From: Sepiola atlantica
Lineage: Eukaryota; Mollusca; Cephalopoda; Sepiida; Sepiolidae
Length of the DNA stretch: 64,000 nucleotides
Reading direction: 5' to 3'
Assembly: GCA_963556195.1 (NCBI GenBank)
Contig: OY744535.1
Coordinates: 97,327,353-97,391,352, forward strand
Shown: positions 14,500 through 28,764 of the stretch, piece by piece
Position numbering within the stretch: position 1 is the first letter of the stretch
Layout of the letters: the number at the start of each line of letters is the position of its first letter
Program-made: the position numbers and the translations under genes
Notes under the pieces: generated by a model
What the model was told of the DNA's origin: nothing
Seen by the model: the letters and a program-made list of their open reading frames with translations, nothing else
Database searches by the model: none

Positions 14500-17400
14500 C
14501 CCACCAAACAATTTTAAATTTAAACTGTCACTAAATGTGCTGTTAATTCTAACATGACTTAGAAAATTTCTGTACATTGCTTTAACAACCTTCACCAACC
14601 ACTTGTTAGCCCCTAGTTTATGCAAAGCCCACCAAACTATTTTAAATTTAAACTGTCACTAAATGTGCTGTTAATTCTAACATGACTTAGAAAATTTCTG
14701 TACATTGCTTTAACAACCTTCACCAACCACTTGTTAGCCCCTAGTTTATGCAAAGCCCACCAAACAATTTTAAATTTAAACTGTCTCTAAATGTGCTGTT
14801 TATTCTAACATGACTTTGAGCATTTCTGTACATTGCTTGAACAACCTTCACCAACCACTTGTTAGCCCCTAGTTTATGCAAAGCCTACCAAACAATTTTA
14901 AATTTAAACTGTCACTAAATGTGCTGGTAATTCTAACATGACTTAGAAAATTTCTGTACATTGCTTTAACAACCTTCACCAACCACTTGTTAGCTCCTAG
15001 TTTATGCAAAGCCCACCAAACAATTTTAAATTTAAACTGTCACTAAATGTGCTGTTAATTCTAACATGACTTTGAGCATTTCTGTACATTGCTTGAACAA
15101 CCTTTACCAACCACTTGTTAGCCCCTAGTTTATGCAAAGCCCACCAAACAATTTTAAATTTAAGCTGTCACTAAATGTGCTGTTAATTCTAACATGACTT
15201 TGAGCATTTCTGTACATTGCTTGAACAACCTTCACCAACAACTTGTAAGCCCCGAGTTTATGCAAAGACCACCAAACAATTTTAAATTTAAACTGTCACT
15301 AAATGTGCTGTTAATTCTAACATGACTTTTAGCATTTCTGTACATTGCTTGAACAACCTTCACCAACCACTTGTTAGCCCCTAGTTTATGCAAAGCCTAC
15401 CAAACAATTTAAAATTTAAGCTGTCACTAAATGTGCTGTTAATTCTAACATGACTTTAAGCATTTCTGCACATTGCTTGAACAACCTTTACCAACCACTT
15501 GTTAGCCCCTAGTTTATGCAAAGCCCACCAAACAATTTTAAATTTAAACTGTCACTAAATGTGCTGTTAATTCTAACATGACTTTGAGCATTTCTGTACA
15601 TTGCTTGAACAAATTTCACCAACCACTTGTTAGCCCCTAGTTTATGCAAAGCCCACCAAACAATTTTAAATTAAAACTGTCACTAAATGTGCTGTTAATT
15701 CTAACATGACTTTTAGTATTTCTGTACATTGCTTAGACAACCTTTACCAACCACTTGTTAGCCCCTAGTTTATGCAAAGCCCACCAAACAATTTTAAATT
15801 TAAACTGTCACTAAATGTGCTGTTAATTCTAACATGACTTTGAGCATTTCTGTACATCGCTTGAACAACTGTCACCAACCACTTGTTAGCCCCTAGTTTA
15901 TGCAAAGCCCACCAAATAATTTTAAATTTAAACTGTCACTAAATGTGCTGGTAATTCTAACATGACTTTGAGCATTTCTGTACATTGCTTGAACAACCTT
16001 TACCAACCACTTGTTGGCCCCTAGTTTATGCAAAGCCCACCAAACAATTTTAAATTTAAGCTGTCACTAAATGTGCTGTTAATTCTAACATGACTTTGAG
16101 CATTTCTGTACATTGCTTGAACAACCTTAACAAACCACTTGTTAGCCCCTAGTTTATGCAAAGCCCACCAAACAATTTTAATTTTAAACTGTCACTAAAT
16201 GTGCTGTTAATTCTAACATGACTTTGAGCATTTCTGTACATTGCTTGAACAACCTTCACCAACCACTTGTTAGCCCCTAGTTTATGCAAAGCCCACCAAA
16301 CAATTTTAAATTTAAACTGTCACTAAATGTGCTGTTAATTCTAACATGACTTTGAGCATTTCTGTACATCGCTTGAACAACCTTCACCAACCACTTGTTA
16401 GCCCCTAGTTTATACAAAGCCCACCAAATAATTTTAAATTTAAACTGTCACTAAATGTGCTGGTAATTCTAACATGACTTTGAGCATTTCTGTACATTGC
16501 TTGAACAACCTTCACCAACCACTTGTTAGCCCCTAGTTTATGCAAAGCCCACCAAACAATTTTAAAGTTAAGCTGTCACTAAATGTGCTGTTAATTCTAA
16601 CATGACTTTTAGCATTTCTGTACATTGCTTGAACAACCTTCACCAACCCCTTGTTGGCCCCGAGTTTATGCAAAGCCCACCAAACAATTTTAAATTTAAA
16701 CTGTCACTAAATGTGCTGTTAATTCTAACATTACATTGAGCATTTCTGTACATTGCTTTAACAACCTTCACCAACCACTTGTTGGCCCCGAGTTTATGCA
16801 AAGCCCACCAAACAATTTTAAATTTAAACTGTCACTTAATGTGCTGTTTATTCTAACATGACTTTGAGCATTTCTGTACATTGCTTGAACAACCTTCACC
16901 AACCACTTGTTAGCCCCTTGTTTATGCAAAGCCCACCAAACAATTTTAAATTTAAGCTGTCACTAAATGTGCTGTTAATTCTAACATGACTTTGAGCATT
17001 TCTGTACATTGCTTGAACAACCTTCACCAACCACTTGTTAGCCCCTAGTTTATGCAAAGACCACCAAACAATTTTAAATTTAAACTGTCACTAAATGTGC
17101 TGTTAATTCTAACATGACTTTGAGCATTTCTGTACATTGCTTGAACAACCTTTACCAACCACTTGTTAGCCCCTAGTTTATGCAAAGCCCACCAAACAAT
17201 TTTAAATTTAAACTGTCACTAAATGTGCTGTTAATTCTAACATGACTTTTAGCATTTCTGTACATTGCTTGAACAACCTTCACCAACCACTTGTTAGCCC
17301 CTAGTTTATGCAAAGCCCACCAAACAATTTTAAATTTAAGCTGTCACTAAATGTGCTGTTAATTCTAACATGACTTAGAAAATTTCTGTACATTGCTTGA

Positions 17401-18565
17401 ACAACGTTCACCAACCACTTGTTAGCCCCTAGTTTATGCAAAGCCCACCAAACAATTTTAAATTTAAACTGTCACTAAATGTGCTGTTAATTCTAACATG
17501 ACTTTGAGCATTTCTGTACATTGCTTGAACAACCTTCACCAACCACTTGTTAGCCCCTAGTTTATGCAAAGCCCACCAAACAATTTTAAATTTAAACTGT
17601 CACTAAATGTGCTGTTAATTCTAACATGACTTAGAAAATTTCTGTACATTGCTTTAACAACCTTCACCAACCACTTGTTAGCCCCTAGTTTATGCAAAGC
17701 CCACCAAACAATTTTAAATTTAAACTGTCACTAAATGTGCTGTTAATTCTAACATGACTTAGAAAATTTCTGTACATTGCTTTAACAACCTTCACCAACC
17801 ACTTGTTAGCCCCTAGTTTATGCAAAGCCCACCAAACTATTTTAAATTTAAACTGTCACTAAATGTGCTGTTAATTCTAACATGACTTAGAAAATTTCTG
17901 TACATTGCTTTAACAACCTTCACCAACCACTTGTTAGCCCCTAGTTTATGCAAAGCCCACCAAACAATTTTAAATTTAAACTGTCTCTAAATGTGCTGTT
18001 TATTCTAACATGACTTTGAGCATTTCTGTACATTGCTTGAACAACCTTCACCAACCACTTGTTAGCCCCTAGTTTATGCAAAGCCTACCAAACAATTTTA
18101 AATTTAAACTGTCACTAAATGTGCTGGTAATTCTAACATGACTTAGAAAATTTCTGTACATTGCTTTAACAACCTTCACCAACCACTTGTTAGCTCCTAG
18201 TTTATGCAAAGCCCACCAAACAATTTTAAATTTAAACTGTCACTAAATGTGCTGTTAATTCTAACATGACTTTGAGCATTTCTGTACATTGCTTGAACAA
18301 CCTTTACCAACCACTTGTTAGCCCCTAGTTTATGCAAAGCCCACCAAACAATTTTAAATTTAAGCTGTCACTAAATGTGCTGTTAATTCTGACATGACTT
18401 TGAGCATTTCTGTACATTGCTTGAACAACCTTCACCAACCACTTGTAAGCCCCGAGTTTATGCAAAGACCACCAAACAATTTTAAATTTAAACTGTCACT
18501 AAATGTGCTGTTAATTCTAACATGACTTTTAGCATTTCTGTACATTGCTTGAACAACCTTCACCA
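14500..18565 (-). repeat. 48-monomer-offset segmental repeat, copy 1 (contains the 25-monomer unit)
   Basis: A block of about 4 kb recurs 6,144 bp (48 x 128) downstream. Markers in common include AAACTATTTT (14,637), ATTTAAAATTTAAG (about 15,410), TTTCTGCACATT (about 15,467), ACAAATTTCACC (about 15,611), AACTGTCACC (about 15,867), CCTTAACAAACC (about 16,125), ACATTACATTGAG (16,728) and TTCTGACATG (18,391 region). Within this copy AAACTATTTT recurs after 3,200 bp (17,837), so the block itself contains a 25-monomer period. It ends near 18,565, where a CAACAACTTGTAAG unit departs from the pattern. Confidence 0.85.
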
Positions 18566-18599
18566 ACAACTTGTAAGCCCCGAGTTTATGCAAAGCCCA

Positions 18600-20700
18600 C
18601 CAAACAATTTTAAATTTAAACTGTCACTAAATGTGCTGTTAATTCTAACATGACTTTGAGCATTTCTGTACATTGCTTGAACAACCTTCACCAACCACTT
18701 GTTAGCCCCTAGTTTATGCAAAGCCCACCAAACAATTTTAAATTTAAACTGTCACTAAATGTGCTGTTAATTCTAACATGACTTAGAAAATTTCTGTACA
18801 TTGCTTTAACAACCTTCACCAACCACTTGTTAGCCCCTAGTTTATGCAAAGCCCACCAAACAATTTTAAATTTAAACTGTCACTAAATGTGCTGTTAATT
18901 CTAACATGACTTAGAAAATTTCTGTACATTGCTTTAACAACCTTCACCAACCACTTGTTAGCCCCTAGTTTATGCAAAGCCCACCAAACTATTTTAAATT
19001 TAAACTGTCACTAAATGTGCTGTTAATTCTAACATGACTTAGAAAATTTCTGTACATTGCTTTAACAACCTTCACCAACCACTTGTTAGCCCCTAGTTTA
19101 TGCAAAGCCCACCAAACAATTTTAAATTTAAACTGTCTCTAAATGTGCTGTTTATTCTAACATGACTTTGAGCATTTCTGTACATTGCTTGAACAACCTT
19201 CACCAACCACTTGTTAGCCCCTAGTTTATGCAAAGCCTACCAAACAATTTTAAATTTAAACTGTCACTAAATGTGCTGGTAATTCTAACATGACTTAGAA
19301 AATTTCTGTACATTGCTTTAACAACCTTCACCAACCACTTGTTAGCTCCTAGTTTATGCAAAGCCCACCAAACAATTTTAAATTTAAACTGTCACTAAAT
19401 GTGCTGTTAATTCTAACATGACTTTGAGCATTTCTGTACATTGCTTTAACAACCTTCACCAACCACTTGTAAGCCCCTAGTTTATGCAAAGCCCACCAAA
19501 CAATTTTAAATTTAAACTGTCACTAAATGTGCTGTTAATTCTAACATGACTTTGAGCATTTCTGTACATTGCTTGAACAACCTTCACCAACCACTTGTTA
19601 GCCCCTAGTTTATGCAAAGCCTACCAAACAATTTTAAATTTAAACTGTCACTAAATGTGCTGGTAATTCTAACATGACTTAGAAAATTTCTGTACATTGC
19701 TTTAACAACCTTCACCAACCACTTGTTAGCTCCTAGTTTATGCAAAGCCCACCAAACAATTTTAAATTTAAACTGTCACTAAATGTGCTGTTAATTCTAA
19801 CATGACTTTGAGCATTTCTGTACATTGCTTGAACAACCTTCACCAACAACTTGTTAGCCCATAGTTTATGCAAAGCGTACCAAACAATTTGTAATTATAA
19901 CTGTCACTAAATGCGCTGTTAATTCTAACATGACTTTGAGCATTTCTGTACATTGCTTGAACAACCTTCACCAACCACTTGTAAGGCCCTAGTTTATGCA
20001 AAGCCCACCAAACAATTTTAAATTTAACCTGTCACTAAATGTGCTGTTTATTCTAACATGACTGTGAGCATTTCTGTACATTGCTTGAACAACCTTCACC
20101 AACCACTTGTTGGCCCCGAGTTTATGCAAAGCCCACCAAACAATTTTAAATTTAAACTGTCACTAAATGTGCTGTTAATTCTAACATGACTTTGAGCATT
20201 TCTGTACATTGCTTGAACAACCTTCACCAACCACTTGTTAGCCCCTAGTTTATGCAAAGCCCACCAAACAATTTTAAATTTAAACTGTCACTAAATGTGC
20301 TGTTAATTCTAACATGACTTTTAGCATTTCTGTACATTGCTTGAACAACCTTCACCAACCACTTGTTAGCCCCTAGTTTATGCAAAGCATACCAAACAAT
20401 TTTAAATTTAAACTGTCACTAAATGTGCTGTTAATTCTAACATGACTTTGAGCATTTCTGTACATTGCTTGAACAACCTCCACCAACCACTTGTTGGCCC
20501 CTAGTTTATGCAAAGCCCACCAAACAATTTTAAATTTAAACTGTCACTAAATGTGCTGTTAATTCTAACATGACTTTTAGCATTTCTGTACATTGCTTGA
20601 ACAACCTTCACCAACCACTTGTTAGCCCCTAGTTTATGCAAAGCGTACCAAACAATTTTAAATTTAAACTGTCACTAAATGTGCTGTTAATTCTAACATG
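18600..20700 (-). repeat. 63-monomer-offset segmental repeat, copy 1
   Basis: This segment recurs 8,064 bp (63 x 128) downstream. The most diagnostic unit reads CAATTTGTAATTATAACTG followed by AAATGCGCTG (GTAATTATA at 19,891), a combination seen only in these two places. Other shared markers are GTAAGGCCCTAG, ATGACTGTGAGC and ACCTCCACC (about 20,477). The match ends at about 20,700, where the downstream unit switches from CTTAGAAAAT to CTTTGAGCAT. Confidence 0.85.
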
Positions 20701-23700
20701 ACTTAGAAAATTTCTGTACATTGCTTTAACAACCTTCACCAACCACTTGTTAGCCCCTAGTTTATGCAAAGCCCACCAAACTATTTTAAATTTAAACTGT
20801 CACTAAATGTGCTGTTAATTCTAACATGACTTAGAAAATTTCTGTACATTGCTTTAACAACCTTCACCAACCACTTGTTAGCCCCTAGTTTATGCAAAGC
20901 CCACCAAACAATTTTAAATTTAAACTGTCTCTAAATGTGCTGTTTATTCTAACATGACTTTGAGCATTTCTGTACATTGCTTGAACAACCTTCACCAACC
21001 ACTTGTTAGCCCCTAGTTTATGCAAAGCCTACCAAACAATTTTAAATTTAAACTGTCACTAAATGTGCTGGTAATTCTAACATGACTTAGAAAATTTCTG
21101 TACATTGCTTTAACAACCTTCACCAACCACTTGTTAGCTCCTAGTTTATGCAAAGCCCACCAAACAATTTTAAATTTAAACTGTCACTAAATGTGCTGTT
21201 AATTCTAACATGACTTTGAGCATTTCTGTACATTGCTTGAACAACCTTTACCAACCACTTGTTAGCCCCTAGTTTATGCAAAGCCCACCAAACAATTTTA
21301 AATTTAAGCTGTCACTAAATGTGCTGTTAATTCTAACATGACTTTGAGCATTTCTGTACATTGCTTGAACAACCTTCACCAACCACTTGTAAGCCCCGAG
21401 TTTATGCAAAGACCACCAAACAATTTTAAATTTAAACTGTCACTAAATGTGCTGTTAATTCTAACATGACTTTTAGCATTTCTGTACATTGCTTGAACAA
21501 CCTTCACCAACCACTTGTTAGCCCCTAGTTTATGCAAAGCCTACCAAACAATTTAAAATTTAAGCTGTCACTAAATGTGCTGTTAATTCTAACATGACTT
21601 TAAGCATTTCTGCACATTGCTTGAACAACCTTTACCAACCACTTGTTAGCCCCTAGTTTATGCAAAGCCCACCAAACAATTTTAAATTTAAACTGTCACT
21701 AAATGTGCTGTTAATTCTAACATGACTTTGAGCATTTCTGTACATTGCTTGAACAAATTTCACCAACCACTTGTTAGCCCCTAGTTTATGCAAAGCCCAC
21801 CAAACAATTTTAAATTAAAACTGTCACTAAATGTGCTGTTAATTCTAACATGACTTTTAGTATTTCTGTACATTGCTTAGACAACCTTTACCAACCACTT
21901 GTTAGCCCCTAGTTTATGCAAAGCCCACCAAACAATTTTAAATTTAAACTGTCACTAAATGTGCTGTTAATTCTAACATGACTTTGAGCATTTCTGTACA
22001 TCGCTTGAACAACTGTCACCAACCACTTGTTAGCCCCTAGTTTATGCAAAGCCCACCAAATAATTTTAAATTTAAACTGTCACTAAATGTGCTGGTAATT
22101 CTAACATGACTTTGAGCATTTCTGTACATTGCTTGAACAACCTTTACCAACCACTTGTTGGCCCCTAGTTTATGCAAAGCCCACCAAACAATTTTAAATT
22201 TAAGCTGTCACTAAATGTGCTGTTAATTCTAACATGACTTTGAGCATTTCTGTACATTGCTTGAACAACCTTAACAAACCACTTGTTAGCCCCTAGTTTA
22301 TGCAAAGCCCACCAAACAATTTTAATTTTAAACTGTCACTAAATGTGCTGTTAATTCTAACATGACTTTGAGCATTTCTGTACATTGCTTGAACAACCTT
22401 CACCAACCACTTGTTAGCCCCTAGTTTATGCAAAGCCCACCAAACAATTTTAAATTTAAACTGTCACTAAATGTGCTGTTAATTCTAACATGACTTTGAG
22501 CATTTCTGTACATCGCTTGAACAACCTTCACCAACCACTTGTTAGCCCCTAGTTTATACAAAGCCCACCAAATAATTTTAAATTTAAACTGTCACTAAAT
22601 GTGCTGGTAATTCTAACATGACTTTGAGCATTTCTGTACATTGCTTGAACAACCTTCACCAACCACTTGTTAGCCCCTAGTTTATGCAAAGCCCACCAAA
22701 CAATTTTAAAGTTAAGCTGTCACTAAATGTGCTGTTAATTCTAACATGACTTTTAGCATTTCTGTACATTGCTTGAACAACCTTCACCAACCCCTTGTTG
22801 GCCCCGAGTTTATGCAAAGCCCACCAAACAATTTTAAATTTAAACTGTCACTAAATGTGCTGTTAATTCTAACATTACATTGAGCATTTCTGTACATTGC
22901 TTTAACAACCTTCACCAACCACTTGTTGGCCCCGAGTTTATGCAAAGCCCACCAAACAATTTTAAATTTAAACTGTCACTTAATGTGCTGTTTATTCTAA
23001 CATGACTTTGAGCATTTCTGTACATTGCTTGAACAACCTTCACCAACCACTTGTTAGCCCCTTGTTTATGCAAAGCCCACCAAACAATTTTAAATTTAAG
23101 CTGTCACTAAATGTGCTGTTAATTCTAACATGACTTTGAGCATTTCTGTACATTGCTTGAACAACCTTCACCAACCACTTGTTAGCCCCTAGTTTATGCA
23201 AAGACCACCAAACAATTTTAAATTTAAACTGTCACTAAATGTGCTGTTAATTCTAACATGACTTTGAGCATTTCTGTACATTGCTTGAACAACCTTTACC
23301 AACCACTTGTTAGCCCCTAGTTTATGCAAAGCCCACCAAACAATTTTAAATTTAAACTGTCACTAAATGTGCTGTTAATTCTAACATGACTTTTAGCATT
23401 TCTGTACATTGCTTGAACAACCTTCACCAACCACTTGTTAGCCCCTAGTTTATGCAAAGCCCACCAAACAATTTTAAATTTAAGCTGTCACTAAATGTGC
23501 TGTTAATTCTAACATGACTTAGAAAATTTCTGTACATTGCTTGAACAACGTTCACCAACCACTTGTTAGCCCCTAGTTTATGCAAAGCCCACCAAACAAT
23601 TTTAAATTTAAACTGTCACTAAATGTGCTGTTAATTCTAACATGACTTTGAGCATTTCTGTACATTGCTTGAACAACCTTCACCAACCACTTGTTAGCCC

Positions 23701-24709
23701 CTAGTTTATGCAAAGCCCACCAAACAATTTTAAATTTAAACTGTCACTAAATGTGCTGTTAATTCTAACATGACTTAGAAAATTTCTGTACATTGCTTTA
23801 ACAACCTTCACCAACCACTTGTTAGCCCCTAGTTTATGCAAAGCCCACCAAACAATTTTAAATTTAAACTGTCACTAAATGTGCTGTTAATTCTAACATG
23901 ACTTAGAAAATTTCTGTACATTGCTTTAACAACCTTCACCAACCACTTGTTAGCCCCTAGTTTATGCAAAGCCCACCAAACTATTTTAAATTTAAACTGT
24001 CACTAAATGTGCTGTTAATTCTAACATGACTTAGAAAATTTCTGTACATTGCTTTAACAACCTTCACCAACCACTTGTTAGCCCCTAGTTTATGCAAAGC
24101 CCACCAAACAATTTTAAATTTAAACTGTCTCTAAATGTGCTGTTTATTCTAACATGACTTTGAGCATTTCTGTACATTGCTTGAACAACCTTCACCAACC
24201 ACTTGTTAGCCCCTAGTTTATGCAAAGCCTACCAAACAATTTTAAATTTAAACTGTCACTAAATGTGCTGGTAATTCTAACATGACTTAGAAAATTTCTG
24301 TACATTGCTTTAACAACCTTCACCAACCACTTGTTAGCTCCTAGTTTATGCAAAGCCCACCAAACAATTTTAAATTTAAACTGTCACTAAATGTGCTGTT
24401 AATTCTAACATGACTTTGAGCATTTCTGTACATTGCTTGAACAACCTTTACCAACCACTTGTTAGCCCCTAGTTTATGCAAAGCCCACCAAACAATTTTA
24501 AATTTAAGCTGTCACTAAATGTGCTGTTAATTCTGACATGACTTTGAGCATTTCTGTACATTGCTTGAACAACCTTCACCAACCACTTGTAAGCCCCGAG
24601 TTTATGCAAAGACCACCAAACAATTTTAAATTTAAACTGTCACTAAATGTGCTGTTAATTCTAACATGACTTTTAGCATTTCTGTACATTGCTTGAACAA
24701 CCTTCACCA
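20644..24709 (-). repeat. 48-monomer-offset segmental repeat, copy 2
   Basis: This is the copy of 14,500-18,565 with all its markers in register: AAACTATTTT at 20,781, ACATTACATTGAG at 22,872 and the TCTGACATG unit at 24,535. One visible difference is CAACAACTTGTAAG near 15,235 against CAACCACTTGTAAG near 21,379. The near identity over about 4 kb shows recent amplification of a multi-monomer segment. Confidence 0.85.
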
Positions 24710-26140
24710 ACCACTTGTTAGCCCCTAGTTTATGCAAAGCCTACCAAACAATTTAAAATTTAAGCTGTAACTAAATGTGCTGTTAATTCTAACATGACTT
24801 TAAGCATTTCTGCACATTGCTTGAACAACCTTTACCAACCACTTGTTAGCCCCTAGTTTATGCAAAGCCCACCAAACAATTTTAAATTTAAACTGTCACT
24901 AAATGTGCTGTTAATTCTAACATGACTTTGAGCATTTCTGTACATTGCTTGAACAAATTTCACCAACCACTTGTTAGCCCCTAGTTTATGCAAAGCCCAC
25001 CAAACAATTTTAAATTAAAACTGTCACTAAATGTGCTGTTAATTCTAACATGACTTTTAGTATTTCTGTACATTGCTTAGACAACCTTTACCAACCACTT
25101 GTTAGCCCCTAGTTTATGCAAAGCCCACCAAACAATTTTAAATTTAAACTGTCACTAAATGTGCTGTTAATTCTAACATGACTTTGAGCATTTCTGTACA
25201 TCGCTTGAACAACTGTCACCAACCACTTGTTAGCCCCTAGTTTATGCAAAGCCCACCAAATAATTTTAAATTTAAACTGTCACTAAATGTGCTGGTAATT
25301 CTAACATGACTTTGAGCATTTCTGTACATTGCTTGAACAACCTTTACCAACCACTTGTTGGCCCCTAGTTTATGCAAAGCCCACCAAACAATTTTAAATT
25401 TAAGCTGTCACTAAATGTGCTGTTAATTCTAACATGACTTTGAGCATTTCTGTACATTGCTTGAACAACCTTAACAAACCACTTGTTAGCCCCTAGTTTA
25501 TGCAAAGCCCACCAAACAATTTTAATTTTAAACTGTCACTAAATGTGCTGTTAATTCTAACATGACTTTGAGCATTTCTGTACATTGCTTGAACAACCTT
25601 CACCAACCACTTGTTAGCCCCTAGTTTATGCAAAGCCCACCAAACAATTTTAAATTTAAACTGTCACTAAATGTGCTGTTAATTCTAACATGACTTTGAG
25701 CATTTCTGTACATCGCTTGAACAACCTTCACCAACCACTTGTTAGCCCCTAGTTTATACAAAGCCCACCAAATAATTTTAAATTTAAACTGTCACTAAAT
25801 GTGCTGGTAATTCTAACATGACTTTGAGCATTTCTGTACATTGCTTGAACAACCTTCACCAACCACTTGTTAGCCCCTAGTTTATGCAAAGCCCACCAAA
25901 CAATTTTAAAGTTAAGCTGTCACTAAATGTGCTGTTAATTCTAACATGACTTTTAGCATTTCTGTACATTGCTTGAACAACCTTCACCAACCCCTTGTTG
26001 GCCCCGAGTTTATGCAAAGCCCACCAAACAATTTTAAATTTAAACTGTCACTAAATGTGCTGTTTATTCTAACATTACATTGAGCATTTCTGTACATTGC
26101 TTTAACAACCTTCACCAACCACTTGTTGGCCCCGAGTTTA
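23844..26140 (-). repeat. 25-monomer higher-order repeat, further copy
   Basis: This segment matches 20,644-22,940 at an offset of 3,200 bp (25 x 128). It includes AAACTATTTT (23,981), the ATTTAAAATTTAAG unit (about 24,750), AACTGTCACC (about 25,211) and ACATTACATTGAG (26,072). It differs by TGTAACTAAATG near 24,767 and by TGTTTATTCT before the ACATTACATT marker. After about 26,140 it follows the variant seen at 13,741-13,900 (TTTCACTAACC, GTAAGCCCCGAG) instead. Confidence 0.82.
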
Positions 26141-26663
26141 TGCAAAGCCCACCAAACAATTTTAAATTTAAACTGTCACTTAATATGCTGTTAATTCTAA
26201 CATGACTTTGAGCATTTCTGTACATTGCTTGAACAACTTTCACTAACCACTTGTAAGCCCCGAGTTTATGCAAAGACCACCAAACAATTTTAAATTTAAA
26301 CTGTCACTAAATGTGCTGTTAATTCTAACATGACTTTGAGCATTTCTGTACATTGCTTGAACAACCTTTACCAACCACTTGTTAGCCCCTAGTTTATGCA
26401 AAGCCCACCAAACAATTTTAAATTTAAACTGTCACTAAATGTGCTGTTAATTCTAACATGACTTTTAGCATTTCTGTACATTGCTTGAACAACCTTCACC
26501 AACCACTTGTTAGCCCCTAGTTTATGCAAAGCCCACCAAACAATTTTAAATTTAAGCTGTCACTAAATGTGCTGTTAATTCTAACATGACTTAGAAAATT
26601 TCTGTACATTGCTTGAACAACGTTCACCAACCACTTGTTAGCCCCTAGTTTATGCAAAGCCCA

Positions 26664-28764
26664 CCAAACAATTTTAAATTTAAACTGTCACTAAATGTGC
26701 TGTTAATTCTAACATGACTTTGAGCATTTCTGTACATTGCTTGAACAACCTTCACCAACCACTTGTTAGCCCCTAGTTTATGCAAAGCCCACCAAACAAT
26801 TTTAAATTTAAACTGTCACTAAATGTGCTGTTAATTCTAACATGACTTAGAAAATTTCTGTACATTGCTTTAACAACCTTCACCAACCACTTGTTAGCCC
26901 CTAGTTTATGCAAAGCCCACCAAACAATTTTAAATTTAAACTGTCACTAAATGTGCTGTTAATTCTAACATGACTTAGAAAATTTCTGTACATTGCTTTA
27001 ACAACCTTCACCAACCACTTGTTAGCCCCTAGTTTATGCAAAGCCCACCAAACTATTTTAAATTTAAACTGTCACTAAATGTGCTGTTAATTCTAACATG
27101 ACTTAGAAAATTTCTGTACATTGCTTTAACAACCTTCACCAACCACTTGTTAGCCCCTAGTTTATGCAAAGCCCACCAAACAATTTTAAATTTAAACTGT
27201 CTCTAAATGTGCTGTTTATTCTAACATGACTTTGAGCATTTCTGTACATTGCTTGAACAACCTTCACCAACCACTTGTTAGCCCCTAGTTTATGCAAAGC
27301 CTACCAAACAATTTTAAATTTAAACTGTCACTAAATGTGCTGGTAATTCTAACATGACTTAGAAAATTTCTGTACATTGCTTTAACAACCTTCACCAACC
27401 ACTTGTTAGCTCCTAGTTTATGCAAAGCCCACCAAACAATTTTAAATTTAAACTGTCACTAAATGTGCTGTTAATTCTAACATGACTTTGAGCATTTCTG
27501 TACATTGCTTTAACAACCTTCACCAACCACTTGTAAGCCCCTAGTTTATGCAAAGCCCACCAAACAATTTTAAATTTAAACTGTCACTAAATGTGCTGTT
27601 AATTCTAACATGACTTTGAGCATTTCTGTACATTGCTTGAACAACCTTCACCAACCACTTGTTAGCCCCTAGTTTATGCAAAGCCTACCAAACAATTTTA
27701 AATTTAAACTGTCACTAAATGTGCTGGTAATTCTAACATGACTTAGAAAATTTCTGTACATTGCTTTAACAACCTTCACCAACCACTTGTTAGCTCCTAG
27801 TTTATGCAAAGCCCACCAAACAATTTTAAATTTAAACTGTCACTAAATGTGCTGTTAATTCTAACATGACTTTGAGCATTTCTGTACATTGCTTGAACAA
27901 CCTTCACCAACAACTTGTTAGCCCATAGTTTATGCAAAGCGTACCAAACAATTTGTAATTATAACTGTCACTAAATGCGCTGTTAATTCTAACATGACTT
28001 TGAGCATTTCTGTACATTGCTTGAACAACCTTCACCAACCACTTGTAAGGCCCTAGTTTATGCAAAGCCCACCAAACAATTTTAAATTTAACCTGTCACT
28101 AAATGTGCTGTTTATTCTAACATGACTGTGAGCATTTCTGTACATTGCTTGAACAACCTTCACCAACCACTTGTTGGCCCCGAGTTTATGCAAAGCCCAC
28201 CAAACAATTTTAAATTTAAACTGTCACTAAATGTGCTGTTAATTCTAACATGACTTTGAGCATTTCTGTACATTGCTTGAACAACCTTCACCAACCACTT
28301 GTTAGCCCCTAGTTTATGCAAAGCCCACCAAACAATTTTAAATTTAAACTGTCACTAAATGTGCTGTTAATTCTAACATGACTTTTAGCATTTCTGTACA
28401 TTGCTTGAACAACCTTCACCAACCACTTGTTAGCCCCTAGTTTATGCAAAGCATACCAAACAATTTTAAATTTAAACTGTCACTAAATGTGCTGTTAATT
28501 CTAACATGACTTTGAGCATTTCTGTACATTGCTTGAACAACCTCCACCAACCACTTGTTGGCCCCTAGTTTATGCAAAGCCCACCAAACAATTTTAAATT
28601 TAAACTGTCACTAAATGTGCTGTTAATTCTAACATGACTTTTAGCATTTCTGTACATTGCTTGAACAACCTTCACCAACCACTTGTTAGCCCCTAGTTTA
28701 TGCAAAGCGTACCAAACAATTTTAAATTTAAACTGTCACTAAATGTGCTGTTAATTCTAACATG
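26664..28764 (-). repeat. 63-monomer-offset segmental repeat, copy 2
   Basis: Counterpart of 18,600-20,700. The GTAATTATA marker is at 27,955, followed by AAATGCGCTG, GTAAGGCCCTAG, ATGACTGTGAGC and ACCTCCACC in the same order. Offsets are exact multiples of the monomer. The segment also carries another AAACTATTTT unit (27,053), which ties it to the 25-monomer family. Confidence 0.85.
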
